From: Lichenostomus cassidix
Taxonomy: Eukaryota > Chordata > Aves > Passeriformes > Meliphagidae
DNA length: 64,000 nt
Assembly (NCBI GenBank): GCA_008360975.2
Contig: CM039180.1
Span: 14,289,122-14,353,121, forward strand
Direction: 5' to 3'
The position numbers were made by a program, and so were the translations under genes. Within the stretch, counting starts at the first letter, position 1. The number at the start of each line of letters is the position of its first letter. The notes below the pieces were generated by a model, which was not told where the DNA came from, ran no database searches, and saw only the letters and a list, made by a program, of their open reading frames with translations. Of the stretch, positions 40,827 through 54,536 are shown in pieces.

Positions 40827-41418
40827 CCAATAAAGCCAGAGGATCAACTGAACTAGCAGCCATGTAGACAGACACTGAAACCAATACCCAAATTTCTCAA
40901 TATTTTTCTGGATGGGAGGGGGGAATAAATAAGATATCTTCTGCTTTCCAGTCGACTGGTTACTGATAGCCAGCACCACATGAGGTTACGTGGCATTACC
41001 CACAGGGTGAGCCCAGCAGGACAGAACAGAGTGCAACTTCAGCTCTGCTGTTCAGCTCTGCATTGATTCTTGTGAGGACACTGAGGAAAACAGGAGGTGT
41101 CCAGTCCCTACCCTGTCCTCTGCTGGCAACACCATAAATATGAGACTCATTGCTGTGTCTTTTTATAAATTCATGTTGTTAACAGGAACTTTGGTAACAT
41201 CATTTGAGTTGACAATGTTCCACAGTTTGAAAATCATGTAATTATCCTGTTTAATAGAATGGGATTCTTTTCAATATAAGAAAATATTACAGTTTTATAC
41301 ATTTTTAATATTATTATTGCATACTTGAACACATTTGTGATCTATAAAAATGTTTTTATTATTCACTTGCAGTCTTCTGTTCCTGTCAACTCTTTTGGGT
41401 ACTACCAATTGCTGTACT

Positions 41419-41516
41419 AATATTGATGTAACAATTTGGTTATTATATATTGATGATATTGATTATTAATTGGTTATTATATATTGATATAATATTGATG
41501 TAACAATTTGGTTATT
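41419..41516. repeat. Direct repeat, two identical 26-bp copies 72 bp apart
   Basis: The 26 bases at 41419-41444 recur exactly at 41491-41516 (each begins AATATTGATG and ends TGGTTATT). Between them a partial copy of TGGTTATTATATATTGAT occurs again, so the block looks like a small nested tandem duplication directly before the CR1 copy. Confidence 0.9.
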
Positions 41517-41518
41517 CG

Positions 41519-41802
41519 GTATGATATATGATAGGACAAGGAGGAATGACTTTAAACTGAAAGAGAGTGTTTAGATTAGATATTAGGAAGAAATTCTTTA
41601 CTGTGAGGGTGGTGAGGCACTGAAACAGTTGCCCAGAGAAGCTTTGGATTCCCCATTCCTGGAAGTGTTCAAGACCAGGTTGGATGGGGATCTGAGCAAG
41701 CTGGTAAAGTGGAAGGTGTCCCTGCCCATGGCAGGGGGTGTTGGAACTAGATGATCCATAAGGTCCTTTCCAACTCAAACCATTCTGTGACTCTATGATG
41801 AT
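41519..41802 (+). repeat. CR1 LINE, 5'-truncated 3' end, sense orientation
   Basis: The segment includes GATAGGACAAGGAGGAATGA, AGATTAGATATTAGGAAGAA, TTGCCCAGAGAAGCTTTGGA, GGCAGGGGGTGTTGGAACTA and AAGGTCCTTTCCAACTCAAA, closing with CATTCTGTGACTCTATGATG. This is the standard order of a CR1 3' end. It lies about 290 bp before exon 7, in the same orientation as the gene, and directly after a 72-bp period duplication. The 5' edge is uncertain by about 15 bp. Confidence 0.9.
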
Positions 41803-42090
41803 TCTTTCTCTGCAATTCCAATCTGTCTTTTTTAAATTAAAATACATTCTGTGAATGGATTCTCCTACAGCTTGATCAAGTATCACTGGATGGATGAAGA
41901 GGGACTACCAAAATGTGTTACAGAAGAAGGTGAAAGCAATATGTGATAGTTTTTGGTGGATTTATTTGTCTTGTCTCCAACACTGACAACTTAACTATGT
42001 TCATTCCAAGACTGATTAGGAGATGGTGTTATTTGTCACATCTACAAATAAATGAAGTGTTGCTTAAGTATTTATTTTTTTCTCTTTCAG

Positions 42091-42216
42091 TTATTGCAAT
42101 GGATGTATGTTAGATCCAAACTGTGGTCTCTGCTACAAATTAAATAAATCAAGTGTTGTTGAGTCCTCATGCATTCCTGTTGATAAAGATTCTACCATGA
42201 AAGCAGCTTGGGGCAG
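42091..42216 (+). CDS. SLC2A13: SLC2A13 (HMIT) exon 7: cysteine-rich PSI-like part of loop 9
   Basis: This 126-bp exon has a phase 2 intron on both sides. One base completes a split Ser, 41 whole residues follow, and AG begins a split Arg. The donor is GTATGT at 42217. It encodes YCNGCMLDPNCGLCYKLNKS and continues to STMKAAWG, the core of extracellular loop 9. Five cysteines are visible here, and the spacing C-N-G-C, then D-P-N-C-G-L-C resembles a PSI (plexin-semaphorin-integrin) module, a resemblance reported for plant inositol transporters of the same branch. A second N-glycosylation sequon, Asn-Lys-Ser, is at 42143-42151. The loop is outside the membrane; its exact role in HMIT is not something the sequence shows. 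The length is a multiple of three, so skipping would keep the frame. Confidence 0.97.
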
Positions 42217-45200
42217 GTATGTCATTTGTCAAGATTTTTTAGCCTTATGCTCTACTGAGAGTGTATTTTATGCTGTTGAGAACAATTTTGCTTTTACAAA
42301 AAATGTTATTTTTAAGGTGTTTGGGAAGAAGAGAATAACTTGGCATTGTCAAAAATGGGTGGTTGCTTTCTAACAATAAATAAAAGTATTGACCCTGATG
42401 TGTGCAGCCCATTTGGTCTAGTTTGCCACTTAGGAAGTATGGCAAAAGTACACTAGCAATGAGGAAAATTACCTTTCCTTAATTTTTTCATTCATTTGAG
42501 GTGGCATATTCCCTAGTTATATACTTAAAGACCTCTGAATTAATTTTCTTCTTAAGTGCTTTAATTAAACCACACTTTTAATATTGGCCTACTAAAGGAA
42601 CAGCTCACCTGAATAAACTAAAATTATCAAAATCTGAAAGGTTCAAATTGTCAAAAGCATGGGTTTTGGCCACAGATTTCAGTGATTCTGTGCTTGAAAG
42701 GGGTGTCATGCCATATGTTGCACTTGGAGCATAAAAATGTGTGCATTCATAGGTGCAACTGCAAAATATATCACATCTCTTTCTTAAGCAGCACAAAGAT
42801 TTCCTGTGAAGTCACAGCAACCTTCAAGTTTTCTGAAGTAGTGACTATTCTTAAAGAATGGCTTTATGAGTTGGAACATTGTCTTGTAAAGGCTGTATGA
42901 ATACTTTAGTAATGATTAGGGCTTGGATTAGAGTTTAGAATGGTTCAAAGCCACAAGGGAATTATGTCATTACTTCTGATAAAACTGCCTCACCATAATT
43001 CATCTCAGCCACCCACACACCATGAACATACTTGGGAAATAGGCAAAGGTTTATGTGGTGGTTTGAGGCCCCCCCTTTTTTTTTTTCTTAAACTTTCATA
43101 CATATTTCTCAGAATTTAAACCTGAGTGCCTTAATGGCAGTGAGTCATATTGGACAGAGGTTGAAAGGTATGAAAATATCTACTAATTGTAGAATCATTA
43201 ATTTAAAATTACTCTAAAATTGCCCTCATTTTTATTTCAGTCCCATTAGGCCTAGGAATTCATTCCAGGTGCAGAAAAGAGAATCTTATATTTTTGTAAT
43301 CCTAATTTAAAAGCACTATGATCATCTTGGGGCTATTACAGTTAATAAATAACTGTGAAAACTACAAAATATCATCTGACTTGCTTGTTCTGTGACTAAC
43401 TTCAATGTCAATTATGCAACATACCTTGCATATTGCCTGATATCCTGATGTGATCTGCAGCACGTGGACTCTCATATTTGTAAGGTAACAGATGTCTCTT
43501 TATATTCCAAGTCAACATTCATTTCCTGTATGCTGTAGTTTTAATTAACTTGTCTGTAATTATCAGAATCATACTAGAATGCAGGAAGACATACATGGAA
43601 ACAAAACCTTCTTATGAATAGTTGATAGATAAAACTAAATTTCATTAGATGCTGTTACTGTGTAAGGTAGTAAATGTGGCCATAAGCAATCTTCTCATAT
43701 TCATGACTCAGTCCCACATAGCACTCCTTGCTATACAGCCTATTGGAGCAAATTAGGTAGGAAAGAAGATATGTTTCCTTTCCATATTGCAAAATGGAGT
43801 ATTTCCATGTTGTGCAAGAATTCCCTAGCATGAGGACCCTGCTTAAAATCTTTCAAGAGAAAATGAAACCATTTTAAATTTGTATTGGTAGTCACTGTGG
43901 TGAAAGTCCTGCCTTAAGATGGGAAACCAATAAAATATCCACATTTCTTTTTCCATATATTCATCACCATTTTTAGTGTTTATTTCATTAATTCCTCTCT
44001 TGCCTCCACCTGGTCTGTGTAATCAGGCAGTTTTCAAAAAGCTGATCCTTCAAGCTGTGAAATGTCAGGTGGCACCTTCTGTGCCTTCCAAGCCCTGTGG
44101 TGGAAGAAGGAAGCATTTTCACTTCTCTTTCTCCTTCTCTTCCTCCTCACAGATACATGTATTTCAGCTTACTGGCCCAGAGGGAATCCCCATAGATTTT
44201 TGTTTCCAAGGGTTCACATTCACATACCGCCTCCCAGATCTGTTTGCTCAGACCCTGAGTCTGCTTCACAGCAAAATCAGTCCCACAAAGCCATAGGATT
44301 TCTCTGCCAAGGGAAGATTGCTGCAGGGAAGATGGCATATTTACATCTCCAGTTGTGTCTCAGAGCAGCCAGAGGCATCTGTATCTCCCTGGCAGCACAG
44401 GGAGAACAAGTGCCTGAGACAAACAGCACTGGTGAAGGAAATTACAGCCCTTTCTTTCTCAAACTTACTTTGTCACAAACTAGACATACAGGAGCAATTA
44501 CTTTAAAAATACACAGCATTATGGTGATCAGAAAGTAGTATAATAATTTGAAAGATGATTTTGTGAGCTGTGGACAGCTGGTAACTGTAATTATCACATG
44601 CAGCCTTTGTAACTCTTGTGTATCCTGTTGTCTTCATGCCATCCAGTATTAGATGAATGAGTTAAAATGGCTTAAGACCTCCAGGGTTATGCTGGGCTCA
44701 TGGAAAATCTATTTTGCCATTAATTTTGCTCAGGAGAGAAAAAAGACCTGAGCTATTTGTTTGGGACTTGTTGGACCTCAGATGTCTGAGCATCAGCAGA
44801 AGCAGCATCTCTCACTGTGCTGATGCAGGAGTTAGAGAAACAGCTTCTCCTGGACTCGGTGCCATGCAGAGCATTTCACTGCTGCTGAAATCACATTTTG
44901 TTTATGATTTTCCTGCTGTAAAGCTGGGAGCTGCAGCCGTGGAGAGGTGCCTAAGGCCACACCATACTGTGTGTGCACCCACACAGCTCTGCAGCTGTCT
45001 GAACCCCAACTCTCCTGACATTTGCTCAGGAGCTTATCTATTCCTGATGTGTAACCTACCAGCAAGGTGAGAGGTGCTCAGAAACACTATCAGAGAAGGC
45101 TTTTTCACGTATTTTTTGAAGCTCTCTGCAGCTATGCAGGCTGACATAGAAAACTTCTGTTTATATATTTATAGCTTTGCACTGTTTTTCACTGTTGGTC

Positions 45201-48200
45201 CCAAGGTACATCAGGAACAGTGATTTAGCAGGCAATGCTTTGACTGTTATCATAAAATACTGTAATGCATTTTATTTGTGAGACATTTCCCCAGTGGCAG
45301 CCAGGTGTACTAGACACCACCTCTATTGTTAATTGTATTTATTTGGTTACGGTATGTTCTACATTGAAAAGTTCTGGGGAGGGAAGGGAACAGAGCAGAG
45401 ATTTCAGTCTCCTGTGGCTGCCAGCAAGGCTGTTTATGTTGCTGTGGTTGTCATAGAAACCCAGGGAGACAATTAAACCATCCACATATTTTTCAAGAAG
45501 AATATAGCATTTGGGTTCTTTTGAATGTAGGGAACTCTGGGCCTGGCAGTGGCCCTGGGGGACAGAGACTGTGCAGGAATAAATCTGACCGAGTCCAAGT
45601 CAGACCACAAGCAGCATGGGTGATGTGCAACGGGTGTGCCTGTAAGATCACACATGTACCACAAGCAGTAGAGATGTATTTTTTATTATTTAATCAGTTA
45701 CATAAGTGCAACTGGTATTAGAATAACACAGAGAGGAGTGTCTTGCCCAGGGCACCAGCACAGGCAGGTGCTTTGCTGCCCTTGGTATTCCCGAACCTGT
45801 TAACAAAATAGCTGTTGACATGCAAATCTTGCTGCCTCCAGCTCTGCCCAGGGACACAAAAAGAATGGTTTCAAGACAGTGAGCAAGAATATTCTTAAAT
45901 TATTCACTTAATAGTAAAAGAAGAAGAGCTATAGCTTTTCTTTCAGTGTGGTCTGAGGGTTCTGTGTTGGGACTCTGCTCTCCAAGATTTAGGGAAGTTT
46001 TGCACTTAGCAGTAGCGCAGAAAGGTTTGCAGTTCTATTCTTCATGAGCATTTAATTACGAAATCCCCATGAACTTAATAAAGAGCATTATCTCACTTTA
46101 ACAGATGGGGATGCAGTGGGAAGGTTCTAATATGAAGCTCAGGTGGCACAACAGAGGTCATGGGCAGAATCCATCTCTCAGCCAGGACAAAATGTGGAGG
46201 TGATTGCTTTCAGTGCTGTGCTTTCTAAACACAACCCAAAATCTGGGCGTTTTCCCCACAATTGCAATTGGTCCCACAGTACTCTGAGAAATTTCTCCCT
46301 TCAAATTTCTGTGTGAAGTTGCAATACCCCTAAAGGTCAGCCAAGAATGCAGAAACTTTAAATTGCATTAATATCCTTACAGTTGAAAGAGTAACTGCAA
46401 GGGAAGGAGGTACTAACAGTGCCTTGATGTGTCATTAACCTTGACATGAGTATGTTGTCAAGACGACAGCAGGCCCACAACTGTGAGCTAAAAGGCTCTC
46501 ATGAGCAACTCTGAGCAGTCTTTCTCTGGAGAGAGCAATGTTGATTTTATACAGTAAACAATTATGAAGAAATAATAACATCATCAGAAGATCAGAGACA
46601 AGCCTAGAAGCCATCCTGTCCACAAAATTAGCTGGCAGGTCTCCACAGTCCCTGAAGGAGAGCGATTGGGAACAGAAATCTATAAAGAGAGAGGAGCTGA
46701 GTGATTTGCTTTCTTCAGCCATTTTTAGTAACTTCGTTAGAGGAACATCTCCCTGCCACAGGAGTTTAATGCTTCAAGGAGAATCCTGCTTTGTCAATAT
46801 AAAGAAGCACTCCCTTCTCTAAGGGCAGTCAGTGCAAAGACAAGAGTGCAGAAGAGCTCTGTCTTTGGGAAGCTCTGTTTTCCTCTGGCCAGTCCTCTCC
46901 TGAGCATCTTCCTTCCACGTAAAATTAATGGCATGTTTACATATGCTCAGTAATGCTGTTATGTTTCACTGTGTGCCTGTTGCTCATATCTGTCAGTTTG
47001 CCGAGGGGTTTGACTGTATATTGGAAACCTGTTTTGGGGAAAAGTAGGTTTAAATTGCCTGTGCAGTGAGAGGAAGAGGGTCAGGCAGCCAGCCAGCCAA
47101 ACCCTCTTTCCCAGCTTCAGGAGAGTTTCCACCTCAGGAATGTGCCTAATGACCTTGGCATTCGAGCCTGGATGCTAACTAGATTCCACTGGTTAGAAAA
47201 AATAAATTCATGGGAGTTCATTAGCTGGATTCTCAGACAACAGACTGGTTGATGTCCAACAGGAGACATGCCAGTGTCTGTCACAGCCTCGAGTGCACTG
47301 CTTGTTGTCTAATGCATAGCAGATGAGACTCCTAAAGTTATTAGAATACTTATTCTTTGTAAGAACATAAGATTTTTCTAAAATATGTTACTTTTCCCCC
47401 TCGTAGGTAAAGACAGACATAAATAAGTTCATTACACTTGTTTTGCATTATGACAGATACATTTGTAAAAGTTTCTGTGACTGCTTTACTAACGAAAAAA
47501 AGAATGTATGTGTGTATTTACACATTTAAAGAGAGAATCTATTTTCAGTACGTCATGGGAAACAGCATTACAGACCTTTGCTGTTACCACGGAAAGACTA
47601 GCCCCAGAGCAATCTTTCAGGAATTAAGGACTCTGCTGTTTGTGGGTGGACATGGCTTGTTTTGTCATGCAGGAAGTATTGGTAGAAGATTTTATTGCTG
47701 AAATGATTATTTGACATCTTTCTACAAGGGTCTGCATTGAAAATTCCCACTTAATTCAGCAGTAATTGGAAGAGAAACTAGTATTTCTCTTACAAAATCA
47801 TCAGATCAATAGGTTAAGATTATACATAGGATTATGGTTCTCACATTTACCATGTAAAGAGGTAGTGGAGGGAGTAAATGATTCAGGAAAGTAGAAGGAT
47901 CAAGAGAATATTCACATCTGCATCTATATTGTCAGCTCTCAGAAGAGCTGTGATTATAACCAGTAATCTTAGAGAAATCTCCTGATGGACAATATGCTAA
48001 ATGCTGGCTAAATTGAAACATTCATCACTTCAGTAGGAACCAGAACATAAAACGCCCTCTCTCTGCTCCAGTATTGTTTAGAAAAGAAAATCAAAATATA
48101 TGCAGTTTCAAATATAATTAAATTCTGATTATTTTCCTCAGTACTAGTAAGTATGGAAACCTGGAGCAGCTGGGTGGCAAGATGCAATCGTATTTGTCCT

Positions 48201-48844
48201 GTCTGATTAGGAGTATGTACTTCAGCACAATAATATCTAATATATATTAGTGAGGTGTGTGAAAACAGAAATGAAAAAAGATCTGAAACTGATTACAGTC
48301 TTTGTCTGAGCCTAAACTCTAAGGCATGAGGTCTTTGCTGGGAGGAGGTTATCAGACAGTGTAATCACAATCTAATGGTTGCACATACCAGTGTGATTTG
48401 TAAAAGGGAGGTAGAAGAGAAACTTAAGAAATCTTGTATGTGTATTTTAATCCCATTTCTACTAACTGGTAAAAGCAAAGAGGAAGAATAGAAGGATAAA
48501 GTAATATAGAATAGTGTCCTTAATCCTTGATGAGCTTGTCTTATTGGTGATGTAGGAGTAGGTAGTAAAATCAGTAAAATTTTAATGTTCAGATCCTTTC
48601 AGCCACTCTTCCTGCCCAAATCTTTAAGACACCACACTTTCTAAAGGAAATTACTTCTAGGTGGACCTGAGAAACATAATTTCTTTTTAAGCATATATAA
48701 TGATGGTGAAATCTATATATATACTGAAATATTGTAAGGGTGTAATTAAATTATTGAGGGTGGAATTTTATGGTAATTTTAATAGAAGATAGTCTCGTCT
48801 TTTTTTTTTTTTAAGTGTTCAAATGCTAAAGGGGGAAAACATTT

Positions 48845-48872
48845 TTCAGTTGTTATTATTATAACAACTGAA
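48845..48872. repeat. Perfect 12-bp inverted repeat, 4-nt loop
   Basis: TTCAGTTGTTAT at 48845-48856 and ATAACAACTGAA at 48861-48872 flank TATT. Confidence 0.92.
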
Positions 48873-51800
48873 TAATTTAATGTAATTCCTGTACAGATAA
48901 GGTATTTTGTATATTATAATTGCATTTTAGGTCTAAAGTAGTGAGCAGAGCAACATGATAATCTAAACTGAAACTATTTACATTCCTTTCAGATAATTAC
49001 TTAGGAATTATTATTAATAGCTCTAACACCGTATTTCTACTCAACCAGTGGCAAATTCTGGATTTTTGAAAAGAAGCCTTGTCATGAAGTGAATGTGTTC
49101 TGACTGGGAAATGTTTAGTTTACATGCTGAAGACAGAATTTATTTGTTGGAGCCACCCAGTCCAAAATAGGATTTTAAAGCATAACTGGTTAGTTTGAAA
49201 CATCATTTGTACTTTTTTTCTCTACCTGTTCCCTTTTATTGCATTTTGCTGTTCAAACATGCTTCTGGATCTTACTCCAGGTTACTATTTAAAAGGCATT
49301 CTGGTAGAGAATGCCAACCGCTATTTGGGTTACTTGTTACAACTACTTCAGATGCTTACAGCATTGAGGTAACTGGAATATAAAAACAGAAGTGGCCCTT
49401 GAGCTAAAATAGTGTCTATCAAATACTGGTTTGTGTCTGGAAAAATGATGTTATTTAAATGGAAAAATATTTGAGTCAGTGCTCTTAATTTTAAAAGTGG
49501 TCCAAAGAAGAAGATGCTATGGTGTTCAAAATGTAAATATACATCTGCTAAAGAAGCAAGCTTTCTGCTTATTTCAGTCATTCTCTGGTCTGCTGAAGAG
49601 GAACTAGAAGGAAAAGACTCTTGTTTCCTGTTCAAAAAGCATGTTTGCTCCTAGTTGACAAAGAAGATAGGAGAGCAAAGGGGAAAAAATGTCATTGTGT
49701 GTGAGAGAATTGTCAGTCTCATCAGTGTGCTTACAGCGCGCAGATAATTCTTGCAGCTTTTTTCTCTCCTTTATGAAATGTACATTTGAGAGCCTTTTAT
49801 TGCCCATAGGAGCCTGCTGCTAATTAGCTTCTCCAGCTGCTCATCTTCTTAGGGACAGATTGAAAGATGTCCATGGCTCCCTGCTGGGGCAATGCTGCAG
49901 CAGGGCAGAGCACAGCCCTGGCTCTGCTCATCGATGGCAGGGGATCTGAGGGGCAGAGCAGAGGGAGAGATGGGGATTTCCTCTTCTGCCTTGGAGCCAA
50001 GGAATGAGAACTGACTCATATTTGGGAGCATGTGGATGTTTTTTCTGAGGGGAGAATTTCCAGTAGTTGTTTTTTACATTTATTTGCTTATTGACTCTGA
50101 AGTTTGAAATTAAATAAAAATAATTTATGAAGACTGCCTCAGCAGATTCCTTTAGGCTTTTACACTATGAAATAGATTTACTAAAATGAAATTTTCTCTG
50201 TTTAGAGGGTGGAAGATATTTTGGAAAGACCCATGTGGTTGAGGATTTTTACCTCATGATAAAGATCATTCAACAGGGCTGAACCCAGACCTCCATACAG
50301 CAGTTGCACCTTTAACAGCATCCCTAATCTGCATATTACATAGCTTTATTCCATAATAAGTAATTCTTCAATAATCATGACATTGGGTACAGTAAAATGT
50401 TCATATCTTCCCTTCTTAAAAGAATGAAGTTTTAAAAGTGTTTTTACATTTGAGGGAAAATAACACATTTCTGCAGTAGAACTGTTGAAAAACTCAATAT
50501 GTTTAATAGGTTTAATGAATAGAAGTTACTGTATGTGCTGTCTGCACATGTGGTTCATTTTCTTGAGAAAGGAGGCAGTAACATCAATCCCTCCCTGGCA
50601 CAAGATGAACTGGAATTATTGATTCATTTGATTTAAAGTTGTGACCTTACTTTAACTCAGCTTGTTGGTTAGTACAGGCTAGGAGATGGGCAGCCTGTGA
50701 GGTAGCAGGTCATACTTCTCAACAGCAGCCCTTTGGGCATTTCTTGCTCCTTCTAGGACATATAGACTTGCTTTTTTCCAATAGCTTTCTACAGCTGTCA
50801 CATTAGCTTTGTATAGACAATAAGGGATGAATTTGAGGTTCTGCATGATTATTTAGTTTTTCAGACCTGTGTGTTCCCATTTAGTGTATTTTCTTGGCAA
50901 AATAACTTTTGTTAAAAAACATTTATTTATGTAAAACTCATTTTAGATGTCAGAGGCTATGGAAGATAGATGATTAGTTGATTTCTGCTGAGTTGTCTAC
51001 TGTCAGATCCCAGACTTTTGAGCTGCATATAACGATGAAGACTTTGGTACCCAAAGTTCATAAATTTCATAAACTAGAGATAATGTAGCCACTTACCACT
51101 TATATATGCTATAAAACTCATTCGATTTGGCATAGGTATTGCACCTGCATGCACAAATCAAAGCCGAGCAACACTCTATGTTAAGTGCTTGCTCTCACAA
51201 ATCAGGCATGAAATAATTATCTTGTTTCAAGTGGTCTTAGAGCCTTAGGGCTCCCTTTTCAGTAACAACATTAATCATTTGCAGTGAATTTTAGGCCTGA
51301 CAGCAGAGGAATCTTCTCTGGAAAGCTCTGTTGGGTGATTTAATTCAGAGCCTCCCCAGTACAGCAGGGATGGGTGGGGATGCAGTGCTTCATTCCCCTT
51401 CTGAAACAGGTTTCTCTGAGCTTTTTAGGGCAGAGCTATTGCCACCTACTGGAATCAGGGAAAAGCTCTGCTTAAAAAATACTGTTCCATCATCTATTTA
51501 AAACAATGAATGCAAGATCTCAAGTATTGTCTCGTTAAATATCAGCTGTGATGGAAAACAGTTGCTGCCAGTAGTTAAAAAGTAATATTTGTGTCCAACT
51601 TGCTGTTAGAGAAAACGAATGTCCCAGTTCAGTACTTAGATGGAAGGTTAAGGCGGTCAAAATGCTATTGTTAGAACTAGTGGAATATAAATATGTATGC
51701 CAATAACAAGAAATTAAATACAGCAGGGAAGTGCTTAAAAGGCATGCCAATACATGCAATGTTGATCTGTGTTTTAAACTCCCTGTCCTTACGTGTTTTT

Positions 51801-54515
51801 TTGTCTCAGATTCAACCAAAAAAGCAAATTCAGGAAAGTAGTTTCCCTCCTCTCTTTCCTTTTGTTTCAGTAGAAATTTCCAGAGGATTGATACTTTATT
51901 CACTCTTCAATTCCCATTGAAATATGTGGTTAACGGAGATTTTAAGGTTTTAACAGCTCTATGGAAAATCGTTTCTGCACAGTGGTGGTTTGGCTGAGAG
52001 GCACAGGGTCTGCTGCCTGGAGTAAGCAATAAACTATCTGCAAAGCCTCAGCATTGTGCCTGCAGCCACAGAGCCTGACCCAGGCTGTGTTGGAATTGTG
52101 TCACCATGTCCCATCTGTGGCTTGAGTTTGGGGTTTGGGTGGGATTTGCTTTGTCTTTCTAAATTGAACTATAAAATCTTGCCATTCTCTGCTAACTTCA
52201 CATACCAGGTTTCAACATGAAAGGACAGTTTTAAAGTACCTGTGGATGTCTAAAACTGTGGGGTAGTTAAAAGCAATACATTTTTTTCACTTTGATGTTT
52301 TCTGAAGTGTTTGGAAGCATTCAGAAAAAAAAGGACTGTAACATAGAACCCATTTCATTTGGAGGGTGAACTTCCGTTGAATATTTGTGCTGAGTTACAG
52401 CAACCACCTTGGTTTCTTTGGTCTTTTTTTACCATGGTCTTAGTAAAACTTTTGGCAATTGTGACTGAAGTGATGCTTTTGAGATGCTGATGACATTCCT
52501 TTGACACTGGCACATGGTGAACAGCACAAGCTTCAATAAAGGTTACTTGTAAGTTTAAGTAGGAACAGAAAGTCTGGATGGAATTTGTTTAAATCAACTT
52601 CAAGTGTCTAAAATTGTGACCTTGAGCTGTCTTGTAGTTCCTTGACTAATGGAGTAAAAAATGCTCCTTTTTGTTCCTTTGCCACTGATCTTTGCCTGTG
52701 TTTTAGAGAATAGACTTTCTTATGCCATGCCAGCAGTTTGTGCATGCTGTTCTCTTAATACTTCTTCAATTAATATTAAAATATTGACACTTACTATTAT
52801 TGAGCCCTGTGCTCAGCCCTTTCCACCAGTGTTCATTGGAGCAATCTGTCTTTATATACCATATGAAAGAGGCATCTCCTGGGAGAACTGATATTTCTGC
52901 AGTGATTATACAGCTGGTTGATATTTCTGTTTAACCAAAAGAACTTTAGAAATTATAATTATTAAGAAAAGTAAATGTAAATTCAGGTGAAAAAACCAAT
53001 GAGATTAAACATCTGGTGGAGATTTATTTTATGGTAAACCTACATGAAATTCTAAAATGCTGCATTTGACACCATAATCTTCAGACCAGTTTGTTTCAGT
53101 AATTTCATTATTTAATATTAATGCTGCAAGGAAATAGAATTGGAGAAACGAAATGCTTTTAAATCTGGAAAGAAAAGCTAGAAATTCTCCAATCCTATTG
53201 CCCCAGTTCTGCCATCAGTTTGATTGCAGTCTGGTGCTCCATCCATAAGCTCTCAAACATGTCAGAGCAGGGATGACCCAGAACTTCCACCAAAAATGCT
53301 GGGAGCAGCAGAACAGCTGCATTTCAGAGAAAGACCAGGAGCACTGAGGTACAGTGGGGGATTTGCACACAAGTGAAACTGTTAATGAGCTTGTCTATCA
53401 TGGATATTCAATGCCAGTCAGTCTTTAACAAAAAATACTTGAATCTCTTACATTTATAAGCACTTTTGTCCTGAAAGAGCTCCATCAGAATGAAGCCTGC
53501 CCGCCTGCAGGCAGGAATAGAGAGTGACCAAATCTGTCTGGTTTTTGCTGGAAAGCCTCAGGCAGCACCAGTTAGATCCAGCAGCCCCCCAGGTGACTGA
53601 CAGACACTTTCCAGTTAGTGCTCATCACTGAAATTCCCCAAAGCTTTGTCTTTCAGAAGAAATGGCCAAATCAATAATGAGCACTCCCTCCTTTCAGAGA
53701 AGTAGAGGAAGCTGGCAGTGACTGGGTGAAGCCAGGCTGGATGCGCGTGCTCACTGCTGAAACTGATTGTTCCAAAAGTGAACTATTTCTAACCACACAA
53801 AAGCCACTAAACAATCTTTAAAGCACATTCTGGGGTCACAGGGAGTCCACAAGCCTTTCTCAACCATGATGGCTACCAGGAGGGAAATAATAGCTCATTC
53901 TTTTTCCAGAATGCCTCTGTGATACCTTTTTGCTGGTTGTCATGCAGAGACAGCTTTGTGCTCATGTTTAAAATTGGTGAAATAGCACCTACTTCACAAG
54001 CAGTTAAATATTCCCAGATGTCATTTCTTGCAAGGGTTTGCCATGTGCCTGTGCCCTTGCTGTGCCATGAGATGTTTCTTTTCAGTTTATCCTTGATTGC
54101 AGAGAACAGGATTAAATGGAGCTTTTGTGGCAGCCATCACAGTGGTGGGAGCAGGAATTCTCATGTCCCACTGGCCACTCTGTGTGCAAGTCACATCACT
54201 GAGCCACAGCCCCATCTCATGTGTCACATCTCCATCCAGACCTGCACATGAATGCTTGAGTATACAAGTGTTGTAGCACCTGAATTATGAGTCTTTCCCT
54301 CTAACACATCATGGTGTTTTTTCCACTCTACCTAGTAGAATGTAGTGGGTTTCTTATATTTTTTTATGTTACCGTCATACTAAAATACCTATTGGTCATA
54401 ACAAAGGCCTCAAAATGTTGGGTAATTGGCTCACCTACATCATTTTTACTCAAATTTCTAAACATTCTTTGCTGACCTGTATCTTGGTGAAGTTCTTCAA
54501 GAGTTGATAATACCT

Positions 54516-54536
54516 GAAAGAAAGAAAGAAAGAAAG
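54516..54536. repeat. (GAAA)5 microsatellite
   Basis: Five perfect GAAA units. Confidence 0.93.

Larger units (their letters stand above)
30682..42090 (+). other. SLC2A13: SLC2A13 intron 6 (about 11.4 kb)
   Basis: A phase 2 GT-AG intron with donor GTGAGA and acceptor TCTCTTTCAG. It contains a 12-bp tandem duplication at 33124, a T/G-rich low-complexity tract at 37218-37425, CR1 fragments at 38061, 40783 and about 41519, and a 72-bp period direct repeat at 41419-41516 next to the last CR1. A 114-codon open frame on the + strand at 33576-33920 resembles no family I know and lies in AT-rich intronic sequence, so I do not call it a gene. Confidence 0.9.

Noticed and set aside
41512..41886. 124-codon minus-strand open frame
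   Set aside because: It is the antisense reading of the CR1 copy at 41519-41802.
44062..44538. 158-codon open frame on the plus strand, overlapped by a 106-codon frame
   Set aside because: Both frames are open because the local sequence is poor in stop codons; neither protein resembles a known family.
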